64,000 nt of DNA, from positions 1 to 64,000 of the forward strand of contig NZ_BMBS01000003.1 of NCBI RefSeq assembly GCF_014634805.1, written 5' to 3'. This document shows, in pieces, positions 1 through 7,665 of this stretch (its first letter is position 1; every line of letters starts with the position of its first letter). Source of the DNA: Leuconostoc falkenbergense (lineage in GTDB: Bacteria; Bacillota; Bacilli; Lactobacillales; Lactobacillaceae). Position numbers and translations under genes: made by a program. Below the pieces are notes generated by a model. That model searched no databases and had not been told where the DNA came from. It saw only the letters and a list, made by a program, of their open reading frames with translations.

Positions 1-63
1 ATGAAAACACTCAACTGGCAATCACCACGAAAGGTTTTTCAGCAGTTTGCAGTGTTCGGTTAA
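1..63 (+). mobile_element. 3' end of an IS30-family-like transposase gene (partial)
   Basis: The first 20 codons of the window run in frame to a TAA at 61-63 and read like the extreme C-terminus of IS30-type transposases, with a LNWQSPxxVF pattern where the family typically has a LNxxTPxEVF motif. The reading frame presumably continues upstream of the window, so the ATG at position 1 is probably internal. The bases after the stop (about 64-80) resemble the terminal inverted repeat zone of such elements, but the other end is not visible. Family placement rests on one short motif and is tentative. Confidence 0.5.
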
Positions 64-94
64 TTCTTGCAATCTACCATATCTTTTTGTTAGA

Positions 95-2347
95 TTATGG
101 CGTCTCACTCAACGTCCATGTTAATTCTGATTCTAGTTGTTTGCCAAGCAATGCTGTATCAATCACAGTGCTTGGGTTCAACCAAATGCTGAAGTTTTTG
201 GTATCATCATGATTAAAAGCAATACTCTTGGTCGCAGCCGCTGATGTGCCCGACCAGAAACTGCTAGCACCAGTGGCTAAATCACTAGTGCCATATTTAA
301 TCTTCAAGTTTGACTTGGCAATCGTAGCTGATTCACCATCAGTTGTCCAATCACTTGTTTGCGCCACTGTAACATTATACGTTGTACTGTAATCTAAATC
401 TATTAAGGCCACCGAACCAGTTGCCATGTTGGTTGCCAGCGGGCTATTGCCATTAAAGAAGTCACTGGCTGCTAACGTGCCAAAGGTAAGTGATGAAATC
501 GTATTGATAACATCCTCTTGTGCCCACACGTACGTAACTGCTTCAGTTCTATCAGCGTACATTTCTGTCGTTGTGACCATTGCACCCTTAGGATTAAATA
601 CTTTTCCTGTGCCAACAATCTGCCAACTGGCTGCAGTTGTTTTGTGGCTTGACGTAATCGTTGTCCCAATGGGGGGAGCTGCTGTGAAGCTAGGATCATC
701 GGCAAATTTAATGTTTTCCCCCAGCTTGATGTGCCAGAGTTTAGAAGTCTTTGCAAACATGTTAGTAACTATCGCACCGGATGTATTCCAGTCGGACAGA
801 TATAGCATACTAATATCAGACAGTCTAAACATATTGCTAAACGTTTGCACTTTGGTGACATCCCAGCTAGAGATATAAGGGATATCACTGTAGATAAAAC
901 AATAAAACATATAACTCATATCCGTGACATTGGTCGTCTTAAAATTGTATAGGTCCAAAGGGATGTCGTAATAACCACGTGTGATCTTAGTGTAAGCAAA
1001 CATATAAGCCATATTAACTGATGTTGCGGTCCGACCGACACCCCAAGTCGAGAGATCTAACTTACGTAAATTTGTCGCACCGTAAAACATATAGCTAAAA
1101 TCTGACACTTGGGTGACATCCCAGCTACTTAAGTCCAAAGCAGACTCACTACCGCGAGCAAACATATAACTCATATTAGTGACATTGGTCGTCTTAAAAT
1201 TGGTTAAGTTGAAACTGAAAGAGTTAGGAGTGGAATAAAACATATAAGCCATATTAACTGATGTCGCGGTCCGACCAACCCCCCAAGTCGATAGATTTAA
1301 AGTGGTTAACTTATCCGCATCGTAAAACATATAGCTAAAATTTGACACTTGGGTGACATCCCAGCTATTTAAATTCAAACTAGACAACTTACTGTAAGCA
1401 AACATATAACTCATATTAGTGACATTGGTTGTCTTAAAATTGGTTAGGTTTAAATTGGTTAATAGACTGGTGCCATAAAACATATACCACATTTCAACTG
1501 ATGTCGCGGTCCGACCAACCCCCCAAGTCGATAGATTTAAGGTGGTTAACTTTGTCGCATTTCTGAACATATTGCCAAAACCTGACACTTTGGTAACATC
1601 CCAGCTACTCAAATCTAAACTGGTCACACCACTCTCCTCGAACATAGAGCCCATACTGATCACGTTACTTGTATCGAACGTGCTCAAATCTAGCGTGGTG
1701 GCTAAAGCGCTATCCTTATAAAACAACCCGCTCATGTACTTTACTGATGAGGTGTCAAAATTACTCACATCAATTAATTGAGATAGCCCTGTTAATTGCG
1801 AAAACAAATTGCTTGAATTTGCTGGCGCAACAACGCCACTTTCAAATTGAATGCTCTTGACGTCTGCTGGTGTCACACCTGCATTAGTTAAATTTGTTTT
1901 AAGTATCTGCGACAGCGTGCCCGCACCAAAGACCAACAAGCCAGTAGCAGAATCAAACGTCCAAGTACTTGTCCCGTTGGTATTAGTTGTGATGGCTCTT
2001 GGTGCTTTATTTTTGGCAACCGGTTTCTGGCTATCAGTTGCTTCAGGCGCTTCTTTGACTGTGGGTTCTGACACCCCACTATTTTCAACCGGTTCCTCCA
2101 CTGTTTCATGCTCATCTGTTTCTGGCTCTGATGATCTTCCCTCAGCAGAATCATCACCAACATTAGCATCCACCCGTTGAATCAATTCCTGCAAATCAGA
2201 ACGCCCCTCATTAGGTAACCGCATTGTCGTTGCTGGTTGGTTATTATTTTTTTCTGATAGTTGAGACGCTGTCACAGCTTGCAGAGGGCCTGATAAAGTC
2301 ATTAATAAGGTGATGATGATAATATATAATGATTTTCTAACACGCAT
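95..2347 (-). CDS. BspA-like leucine-rich repeat surface protein with C-terminal WxL domain
   Basis: The 750-residue secreted protein starts with a signal peptide (hydrophobic residues about 7-24, cleavage near QAVTA). A low-complexity acidic linker follows (about 30-120), then roughly ten DUF285/BspA-type repeats with the pattern LDLSxWDVTxVxxxSxMFY (about 140-560). The C-terminal 180 residues form a WxL domain: a proximal SDW motif and a distal TWTL motif four residues from the end. WxL domains bind peptidoglycan non-covalently, so the repeats are displayed on the wall, probably for adhesion; the ligand is unknown. The ATG at 2347 has GGAGTGG just upstream. It sits next to a transposase remnant, alone behind a terminator, so it is a single-gene unit. 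Confidence 0.85.
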   Translation of the reverse strand: MRVRKSLYIIIITLLMTLSGPLQAVTASQLSEKNNNQPATTMRLPNEGRSDLQELIQRVDANVGDDSAEGRSSEPETDEHETVEEPVENSGVSEPTVKEAPEATDSQKPVAKNKAPRAITTNTNGTSTWTFDSATGLLVFGAGTLSQILKTNLTNAGVTPADVKSIQFESGVVAPANSSNLFSQLTGLSQLIDVSNFDTSSVKYMSGLFYKDSALATTLDLSTFDTSNVISMGSMFEESGVTSLDLSSWDVTKVSGFGNMFRNATKLTTLNLSTWGVGRTATSVEMWYMFYGTSLLTNLNLTNFKTTNVTNMSYMFAYSKLSSLNLNSWDVTQVSNFSYMFYDADKLTTLNLSTWGVGRTATSVNMAYMFYSTPNSFSFNLTNFKTTNVTNMSYMFARGSESALDLSSWDVTQVSDFSYMFYGATNLRKLDLSTWGVGRTATSVNMAYMFAYTKITRGYYDIPLDLYNFKTTNVTDMSYMFYCFIYSDIPYISSWDVTKVQTFSNMFRLSDISMLYLSDWNTSGAIVTNMFAKTSKLWHIKLGENIKFADDPSFTAAPPIGTTITSSHKTTAASWQIVGTGKVFNPKGAMVTTTEMYADRTEAVTYVWAQEDVINTISSLTFGTLAASDFFNGNSPLATNMATGSVALIDLDYSTTYNVTVAQTSDWTTDGESATIAKSNLKIKYGTSDLATGASSFWSGTSAAATKSIAFNHDDTKNFSIWLNPSTVIDTALLGKQLESELTWTLSETP

Positions 2348-2469
2348 ATTTCCACTCCATAGTAGTCTAGACCCTCATTCTACTAGGGGGGGTGGAAGAT
2401 AAGACGACTTTTAAGTGAATAAATTGTGAATTTTAGCGTCGAAATATGACTGAAATAAGTACGCGAATT

Positions 2470-2500
2470 AAAAAAAGACGAACACCGTCCGCCTTTTTTA
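2470..2500 (-). terminator. Intrinsic terminator of the small minus-strand gene
   Basis: A 7-bp stem (GACGAAC at 2477-2483 with GTCCGCC at 2487-2493, two G-U pairs, 3-nt loop) has an A-run on one side and a T-run on the other. It directly follows the stop of the 68-residue gene and lies before the BspA-like gene, and could work in both directions. Confidence 0.65.
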
Positions 2501-2504
2501 TCAA

Positions 2505-2711
2505 TTATGCCCAACCGTTTTTTTGAAAATCAGACAAAATACGTGCTTGTTCTTTAATGCGATTGTCACGTGGTAGTGTACGTGCATGTGATGAATCACG
2601 CCATAAATGGTGGACACGATCTGATACATTGACCAATTGCGTATCGCCAGTCGCAATAATATACGCAGTTTTTTTCCAATCTGTTTCCAAAATATATTCT
2701 ATACCAATCAT
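2505..2711 (-). CDS. Small hypothetical protein (68 aa)
   Basis: The 68-residue protein is soluble, with no signal peptide or membrane segment. It begins MIGIEYILETDWKKTAYII and ends with a basic-acidic helix. The ATG at 2711 follows an AGGAAAAATT ribosome site, and a terminator closes the frame, so it is probably a real monocistronic gene. I do not recognise the family and infer no function. Confidence 0.6.
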   Translation of the reverse strand: MIGIEYILETDWKKTAYIIATGDTQLVNVSDRVHHLWRDSSHARTLPRDNRIKEQARILSDFQKNGWA

Positions 2712-2819
2712 AATTTTTCCTCGTCAAAATAGCTTTATATATTGCTTTAATTATCTTATTAGCACCTAGTATAAGGCAATATTTTCATTCTGTCTATGGT
2801 ATTACTATTAATATATATA

Positions 2820-2935
2820 ATATTACTGAAAATTGGTACATATTTTTCATCAATGTTTATCTGTTAGACCAACTATGAAAAAAAGTACCAAATTATGGCA
2901 TTTTCCCATCCGATTAGCTTTCGATGTGGTAAAAT
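2820..2935 (+). promoter_or_regulatory. Putative oppA promoter (extended -10) and weak CodY-like box
   Basis: An extended -10 element, TGG followed by TAAAAT (2927-2935), lies 35 bp before the oppA start; no good -35 is visible. Further upstream, 2820-2834 matches the CodY consensus AATTTTCWGAAAATT at 12 of 15 positions. Peptide-binding protein genes are common CodY targets in Gram-positives, but I cannot tell whether this organism has CodY, and AT-rich DNA gives chance matches. Confidence 0.35.
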
Positions 2936-2970
2936 GAGTAAATACGGAAGAAAATAGTGAGGATATTTTA

Positions 2971-4605
2971 ATGAAAACATGGCAAAAACTAACAATTGGT
3001 GGTGTGGTTGTTGTGGCTGTGGTCGGTGGCACTCGTGCAGCTGGCTTATGGGGTGGTTCCAACAGTAGCAGTGATAAAACGATACACTTTTCGTTGCCGA
3101 CACCTTTGAATGGGTTGGATTCAGCAACGATTACTGATGAATACTCAATGGACGTCGTTGGTAATGCTGGAGAAGGCTTACTTCGAGCTGATAAGAATGG
3201 CAAGCCACAACTGGCGCTTGCCAAATCAATCAAGTCATCAACTGATGGCAAAACATGGACAATTACTTTGCGTAATGGGCTCAAGTGGTCTGATGGCAGT
3301 AAGTTAACGGCCAAAGATGTTGTCTACGCTTGGCAGCGTGCTAACGACCAGAAGACTGCTTCAGAGTATGCCTATTTGTATAGTGGTATCAAGAACGCAG
3401 ACGCCATTCAAGCTGGTAAGGTCGACAAAAAGACGTTAGGTATCACAGCCAGCGGCAATACGTTGACAGTGTCATTGGAAAAGCCGATGCCACAATTTAA
3501 GAGTTTGTTGACGTTCCCAACTTTCTTCCCACAAAAGCAAAGCTTTGTTGAAAAATATGGCAAAAAGTACGGGACAACCGCTAGCAAGACGCTTTATAAC
3601 GGGCCTTACGTATTTAAGGGTTGGAACGGAACAAACAATAAGTTTAAGTTAGTCAAGAATAAGTATTACTGGGACGCGAAAGCGGTTAAGACACCGGAGA
3701 TTGACTTGCAGGTCATTCAGAAACCAGAAGTAGCTGTGCAAATGTATAAGACGGGTAAGCTGGACTCTGCGTTGGTTAACACGCCACAATTATCAGAAGC
3801 GAATAAGAATAACAAAGGATATCGCATCACGCCACAAGCAACAACGGTATTTTTGGCTTATAACCAGTCCGGAAATGTCAAGGCGTTGAATAATACGAAG
3901 ATTCGTCAAGCGCTGAATTTGGTGACGAACCGTTCAGAGTTGAATTCACAAGTATTGTCAGGTACGTCAACGCCAGCCACGTCATTTACACCTAAAGGAT
4001 TGAGCTCGGTAAATGGAACTGATTTTGCGACTTATGCAAAGCAAGACTATAAGTATAATAAAGCAAAAGCTCAGAAGCTTTTCCAAGAAGGCCTGAAGGA
4101 ATTAGGCGAGCAGTCCATTACATTAGAAATCGAAGCCGATACAGATCGTGTTGCCAACGCGAAAGATGTTGTCAACTATTTGCAAGGTCAATGGAGTAAG
4201 AATTTGCCCGGCTTAAAAGTGACTGAGAAGTTCGTGCCATTCAAGCAACGCTTGCAAGATGGATCGAATGCTAATTTCCAAATTATGCTGACGCAGTGGG
4301 GCGCTGATTATGCCGAACCAACGACATTCTTAGATTTGGCTTCGACTGGCAACGCTAATAACTACAACCACAATTCAAACGCGGATTACGATGCACTATG
4401 GAACAAAGCAAAGGGTGTCGATGCCACAAATGATACTAAACGTGCAGCTGACGAAAAGGGATTGGAAAAGATTATCAATCAACAAGCCATTTTGAATCCG
4501 CTGTATTACCAAGCACAACCAGAACTAGTTAATCCTGATGTTACAGGATTCTATCACCATGCAGTTGGTGTTCCACTGGACTTTAAACTTGCAGCACGCA
4601 AGTGA
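2971..4605 (+). CDS. Peptide ABC transporter substrate-binding protein (OppA-type, SBP_bac_5)
   Basis: The 544-residue extracytoplasmic binding protein is of the oligopeptide (cluster C) family, which captures peptides for import by an Opp/Dpp ABC transporter. Residues 8-25 form a short hydrophobic signal/anchor. The mature part has typical family features: a QLALAKS stretch, WTITLRNGLKWSDG at about 92-105, and a C-terminal QWGADYAEP region near 450. No lipobox cysteine follows the hydrophobic segment, unlike the usual lipoprotein form, so anchoring may be by an uncleaved N-terminal helix. No permease or ATPase genes adjoin it; it is an orphan binding protein. GTGAGGAT precedes the ATG. The last 97 bp are duplicated downstream at 5516-5612. 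Confidence 0.9.
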   Translation: MKTWQKLTIGGVVVVAVVGGTRAAGLWGGSNSSSDKTIHFSLPTPLNGLDSATITDEYSMDVVGNAGEGLLRADKNGKPQLALAKSIKSSTDGKTWTITLRNGLKWSDGSKLTAKDVVYAWQRANDQKTASEYAYLYSGIKNADAIQAGKVDKKTLGITASGNTLTVSLEKPMPQFKSLLTFPTFFPQKQSFVEKYGKKYGTTASKTLYNGPYVFKGWNGTNNKFKLVKNKYYWDAKAVKTPEIDLQVIQKPEVAVQMYKTGKLDSALVNTPQLSEANKNNKGYRITPQATTVFLAYNQSGNVKALNNTKIRQALNLVTNRSELNSQVLSGTSTPATSFTPKGLSSVNGTDFATYAKQDYKYNKAKAQKLFQEGLKELGEQSITLEIEADTDRVANAKDVVNYLQGQWSKNLPGLKVTEKFVPFKQRLQDGSNANFQIMLTQWGADYAEPTTFLDLASTGNANNYNHNSNADYDALWNKAKGVDATNDTKRAADEKGLEKIINQQAILNPLYYQAQPELVNPDVTGFYHHAVGVPLDFKLAARK

Positions 4606-4606
4606 T
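4510..4606 (+). repeat. 97-bp direct repeat, copy 1 (3' end of oppA)
   Basis: Positions 4510-4606, covering the last 32 codons and stop of the peptide-binding protein gene, are identical base for base to 5516-5612 (offset 1006). The match breaks on both sides (4509 C versus 5515 T; 4607 A versus 5613 T). Confidence 0.95.
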
Positions 4607-4626
4607 AGTTGGGATGGAAGAGAGTG

Positions 4627-5433
4627 ATGAAATTGCGTTTTGAAAATAAAGTAATATTAATTACAGGGACAAATAACCCCAAAGGTATCGGGGCGGCCAT
4701 CGCTAGAAAATTTGCTAACGCCAACGCAAAACTTGTACTCGTTTATAAACGCTTAGACTATTCTTGGGACGAAGCAAAGGCTAATGAACCAGGATATGAT
4801 TTATATTTTAAAAGCCTTGCGAGTGATGGTGGCGAAGTCAAAGATGAGTTAGAGGGAGCTGGTGCTAAAATATTAACAATAGAAGCTGATATCACTGAAA
4901 AAGATGCACCAGCAAAAATATTTAAGCAAGCTGTCAAAAAATTTGGTCATGTAGATTTCCTAATCAATAACGCAGCCGAGTTTAGCGAACATGATTCTCT
5001 TGATAAAATTACTCCTGAAGCAATTGATTTGATTTTTGATGTAAATACCAAAGCGACATTGTTGATGTCACAACTTTACCTTCAAAATTTTCAAGGACAA
5101 AGTGGGAGAATTATCAATTTTTCAACAGATTCTGCGCAAAATATGGCAGGTCAAATTGCTTATGGTGCAAGTAAAGCTGCTAACGAGTCAGTAACTAGGT
5201 CGCTTGCAGTGGAACTGGGTTCAAAAGGTATAACTGTTAACTGTATTGCGCCAGGACCAACGCAAACAGGATGGATCAACAAAGATTTAGAAACAATTGT
5301 TTTACCAGATATTCCGACAGGTAGGTTGGTTCAACCAGAAGATATTGCTGACGCGGTTGCGTTTTTATGTAGTGACGAAGCAAACCAAATTACGGGGCAG
5401 ATCATTAAGGTTAGTGGGGGACATAACATTTAA
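4627..5433 (+). CDS. Short-chain dehydrogenase/reductase (FabG-like)
   Basis: From the preferred ATG at 4627 the product is 268 residues; GGAAGAGAG just upstream serves as ribosome site. An upstream in-frame TTG at 4609 would add six residues. It is a classical SDR: an N-terminal Rossmann dinucleotide-binding motif of the TGxxxxxGIG type, an NNAA motif (about residue 113), an active-site serine in NFSTDS, the YxxxK pair in YGASKAA, and a PGPTQTG segment. The end (ITGQIIKVSGG) resembles 3-oxoacyl-ACP reductases. The substrate cannot be read from sequence; a role in fatty acid synthesis is unlikely away from fab genes. It lies exactly between two copies of a 97-bp repeat and is probably an acquired gene. 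Confidence 0.85.
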   Translation: MKLRFENKVILITGTNNPKGIGAAIARKFANANAKLVLVYKRLDYSWDEAKANEPGYDLYFKSLASDGGEVKDELEGAGAKILTIEADITEKDAPAKIFKQAVKKFGHVDFLINNAAEFSEHDSLDKITPEAIDLIFDVNTKATLLMSQLYLQNFQGQSGRIINFSTDSAQNMAGQIAYGASKAANESVTRSLAVELGSKGITVNCIAPGPTQTGWINKDLETIVLPDIPTGRLVQPEDIADAVAFLCSDEANQITGQIIKVSGGHNI

Positions 5434-5515
5434 TAGTTTACTAACAAACAATTACTTATCAAAGAGATAGATGCTTGTTTCATACCAAAAATGAGGTAAC
5501 ATAAATTATTTAACT

Positions 5516-5612
5516 CAAGCACAACCAGAACTAGTTAATCCTGATGTTACAGGATTCTATCACCATGCAGTTGGTGTTCCACTGGACTTTAAACTTGCAG
5601 CACGCAAGTGAT
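5516..5612 (+). repeat. 97-bp direct repeat, copy 2 (orphan oppA 3' end)
   Basis: This second perfect copy of the oppA terminal segment is untranslated remnant coding sequence. It is followed immediately by a strong terminator that most likely belonged to oppA before the intervening DNA arrived. Confidence 0.95.
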
Positions 5613-5620
5613 TATTCGTG

Positions 5621-5648
5621 AAAGCATGCCATTTGGTGTGCTTTTTTA
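5621..5648 (+). terminator. Intrinsic terminator (ancestral oppA terminator)
   Basis: AAAGCATGCC (5621-5630) pairs along 10 bp with GGTGTGCTTT (5635-5644) around an ATTT loop, followed by a T-run. It sits just behind the second repeat copy and now ends the oppA-SDR transcript. Confidence 0.85.
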
Positions 5649-5673
5649 TTTGGTGAATTTCATGTAAAAGGCA

Positions 5674-5818
5674 ATAAAAAAACCACGAAGCAGAATCTAA
5701 ATCAAACTTGCTTCGTGGTTGCTGCAATCGAATCGACCGCTTTTCCTATTAAGCGGCCAAAACGATTGAGCGTTTTCCATTAGAATTACTCAAAAGTTAT
5801 GACCCCCTTTCCTAGATT
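5674..5818 (-). ncRNA. Putative orphan small RNA (about 145 nt), possibly with a tiny leader peptide
   Basis: A strong minus-strand promoter (5825-5853) is followed after about 145 nt by a perfect 12-bp terminator stem (AACCACGAAGCA at 5681-5692 with its complement at 5709-5720) and a T-run. Inside is a nested hairpin: CAATCG/CGATTG (5725-5730, 5763-5768) enclosing CCGCTT/AAGCGG (5737-5742, 5751-5756). Near the 5' end a Shine-Dalgarno-like AAAGGGGG lies 9 nt before a TTG at 5793 that would encode 14 residues (MSNSNGKRSIVLAA); an ATG at 5780 would encode 27. No gene follows on this strand, so it is not an ordinary leader. I could not match it to 6S, SRP RNA, T-box or a known riboswitch. Confidence 0.6.
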
Positions 5819-5824
5819 AAGACC

Positions 5825-5853
5825 ATAATAAAACGGACTTTCAAAAATGTCAA
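5825..5853 (-). promoter_or_regulatory. Strong sigma-A promoter for the small RNA
   Basis: On the minus strand the sequence reads TTGACA (5853-5848), a 17-bp spacer, then TATTAT (5830-5825). This is a consensus -35, ideal spacing and near-consensus -10. It points away from the nucleoside hydrolase gene and overlaps the upstream side of that gene's promoter. Confidence 0.75.
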
Positions 5854-5864
5854 GTTGAAAGCTT

Positions 5865-5873
5865 TGGTATAAT
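5865..5873 (+). promoter_or_regulatory. Extended -10 promoter of the nucleoside hydrolase gene
   Basis: TGG plus a consensus TATAAT (5868-5873) lies 28 bp upstream of the start codon. There is no good -35; its place is taken by the divergent small-RNA promoter, so the two may interfere. Confidence 0.55.
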
Positions 5874-5901
5874 AATAACAATAATAACTAAAGGGGAAAA
5901 T

Positions 5902-6846
5902 ATGACAATTCCAATTATTTTTGATACTGATCCGGGTATTGATGATGCTGCGGCACTCAGTATATTACTGACAAATTCTGCTTTTGATGTGCGATTGGTG
6001 ACGACGGTTGCGGGGAACGTTTCCGTCGATAAAACAACGCTGAATGCTTTGAAGTTAACACATTATTTTAATCGGCAAGATGTTAAAGTAGCTCGTGGCG
6101 CAGAAAAACCATTGGTCAAGCCATTTAAGGATGCTGCGGCAATTCATGGTGAAAGCGGCATGCCGGGCTATGATTTTGGCACACTATCTACTCAAACAAT
6201 TGCCGAAGAAGCAGTTGTGGCCATGCATCAGACCATACAGGCATCACGTGAACCAATTACGTTGGTTGCAGTTGGGGCATTTACTAATATCGCGATGTTG
6301 ATACAGCGATTCCCAGACGATTTGCAGAAAATTGAACGATTAGTCATTATGGGTGGCAGTTTGTCCGGCGGTAATTTGACATCAGTTGCTGAATTTAATG
6401 TTTTTACCGATCCGGATGCCGCCAAAATTGTGTTTGAAAGTGGCTTGTCTATTACAATGTTAGGTCTTGATGTAACAGAAAAGGCCGTTTTGACAACTGA
6501 TTCTTTAGCAACATTAGCACAGATCAATGAAACGGGACGAATGCTGTCAGCGTTATTTGACCACTACGCTGATCACACAGGTACTGGCAAGCCAATGCAT
6601 GACGTTAACACACTATATTACTTATTACACCCTGAAAAATACCAAATGAGGGATATTTGGATTGACGTGGTGACAAGCGGACCGGCAATTGGTGCAACAG
6701 TTGGGGACATTTTGCAAAGTAGCCACGACACGACAAACGCACATGTGGCCCTTGATATTGACGGACCAGCGTTTAATGCTTGGTTTTTGTTGATGGTTGC
6801 ACAAATTGATGACGCAAATATCAACGCGGGAAAACTTGAAAAATAG
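5902..6846 (+). CDS. Nucleoside hydrolase (inosine/uridine-preferring family)
   Basis: The 314-residue cytosolic enzyme cleaves the N-glycosidic bond of ribonucleosides to free base and ribose. The diagnostic calcium-binding motif DTDPGIDDA is at residues 8-16, and conserved segments of the family follow, including VAxGAFTNIA, GGSxxxGN and AEFNVFTDPDAA. The length is typical. AAGGGG precedes the ATG at 5902. It is the first gene of its own unit, closed by a terminator before rsmG, and complements the deoxyribose/purine nucleoside operon at 21.8-27 kb. Whether it prefers pyrimidine or purine nucleosides (RihA/B/C types) is not decidable here. Confidence 0.9.
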   Translation: MTIPIIFDTDPGIDDAAALSILLTNSAFDVRLVTTVAGNVSVDKTTLNALKLTHYFNRQDVKVARGAEKPLVKPFKDAAAIHGESGMPGYDFGTLSTQTIAEEAVVAMHQTIQASREPITLVAVGAFTNIAMLIQRFPDDLQKIERLVIMGGSLSGGNLTSVAEFNVFTDPDAAKIVFESGLSITMLGLDVTEKAVLTTDSLATLAQINETGRMLSALFDHYADHTGTGKPMHDVNTLYYLLHPEKYQMRDIWIDVVTSGPAIGATVGDILQSSHDTTNAHVALDIDGPAFNAWFLLMVAQIDDANINAGKLEK

Positions 6847-6891
6847 CCCATTTTTAGGTATTCTAGTAGTAGTTGAAAATGGCGCTTTTTG
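6844..6891 (+). terminator. Probable terminator after the nucleoside hydrolase gene
   Basis: AGCCCATTTTT (6845-6855) pairs with GAAAATGGCGCT (6875-6886) and a T-run follows. The loop is long (about 20 nt) and the stem has a bulge, so strength is uncertain. Confidence 0.5.
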
Positions 6892-6923
6892 TGTGCTGAA
6901 CTAATTGAAATTGGAGAACACAA

Positions 6924-7643
6924 TTGACAAACGAAGACTTCATGAATGCACTCAAACAAGCCGGCATGACATTAAGTGATGCGCAATTAGCGCAATTTGA
7001 ACAATATTATGAATTATTGGTGACAACTAATGCCAGTGTTAATCTGACGGCAATCACTGAAAAATCAGAGGTCTATCTCAAACATTTTTATGATTCACTG
7101 ACAGTCGCATTTTATGAAAAAAGCTTGCAAGATGGTGAGCATAGTTTAATTGATATTGGTACTGGCGCCGGTTTCCCAGCGATACCACTAAAAATTGCCT
7201 TTCCAAATCTTAAAATCACCTTGGTGGACGCTTTGCAAAAACGGGTTAAGTTTTTACAAACCGTTGTCGACGAGCTCAAGTTGAGCGACGTGACTATTGT
7301 TCATGGGCGTGCCGAAGATATTGGACAAAATCCAACGTTCAGGGAGCAATTTGACTATGCAACAGCGCGTGCTGTTGCACGGACAAGCGTATTGGCCGAG
7401 TATACGTTGCCATTTGTCCACATTGGTGGTGAATTTCTAGTCATGAAAGGTGCAGCAGCACAACAAGAGTTGGCTGATGGGCAAAAGGCGTTGCAAACGC
7501 TAGGCGGTAAATTACGTGATGAATACGCGTTTGAATTGCCTAATGGTGATTCACGATTTATACAAATTGTTGATAAAGTGACGAAAACACCCAAGAAGTA
7601 TCCGCGCCAAGCGGGTACACCAAGTAAAAAACCAATTGCTTAA
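6924..7643 (+). CDS. rsmG: 16S rRNA (guanine-527 N7)-methyltransferase RsmG
   Basis: RsmG (GidB) is 239 residues, the SAM-dependent enzyme that methylates G527 of 16S rRNA; its loss gives low-level streptomycin resistance in many bacteria. The SAM-binding motif DIGTGAGFPAIPL is near residue 74, followed by VDALQKRVKFL and the conserved ATARAVA segment. The start is a TTG at 6924 with TTGGAGAA ten bases upstream; the first ATG would lose the conserved N-terminal helix. Position ahead of parA and parB is the classic arrangement near the chromosomal origin. Confidence 0.95.
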   Translation: MTNEDFMNALKQAGMTLSDAQLAQFEQYYELLVTTNASVNLTAITEKSEVYLKHFYDSLTVAFYEKSLQDGEHSLIDIGTGAGFPAIPLKIAFPNLKITLVDALQKRVKFLQTVVDELKLSDVTIVHGRAEDIGQNPTFREQFDYATARAVARTSVLAEYTLPFVHIGGEFLVMKGAAAQQELADGQKALQTLGGKLRDEYAFELPNGDSRFIQIVDKVTKTPKKYPRQAGTPSKKPIA

Positions 7644-7665
7644 ACTAAAATAGGAGGCGCCTAAA

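Noticed and set aside
426-2180. Plus-strand frames opposite the BspA-like gene
   Set aside because: Products show no domain, no ribosome site, and the minus-strand frame has clear repeats and a WxL end.
4609-4626. TTG start for the SDR protein
   Set aside because: The ATG at 4627 has a better placed GGAAGAGAG and begins right before the conserved LRFENKVILITG segment.
5674-5818. T-box, 6S RNA, tmRNA or SRP RNA
   Set aside because: No T-box sequence AGGGTGGNACCGCG, no long end-to-end pairing as in 6S, no tag frame or CCA end, and no GGAAGCA-type SRP apical motif were found.
6239-6254. parS-like sequence GGCATCACGTGAACCA
   Set aside because: It matches the parS consensus at only 12 of 16 positions and lies inside the nucleoside hydrolase coding region. 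A similar TCACGTGAA core at about 34226-34240 is weaker still.
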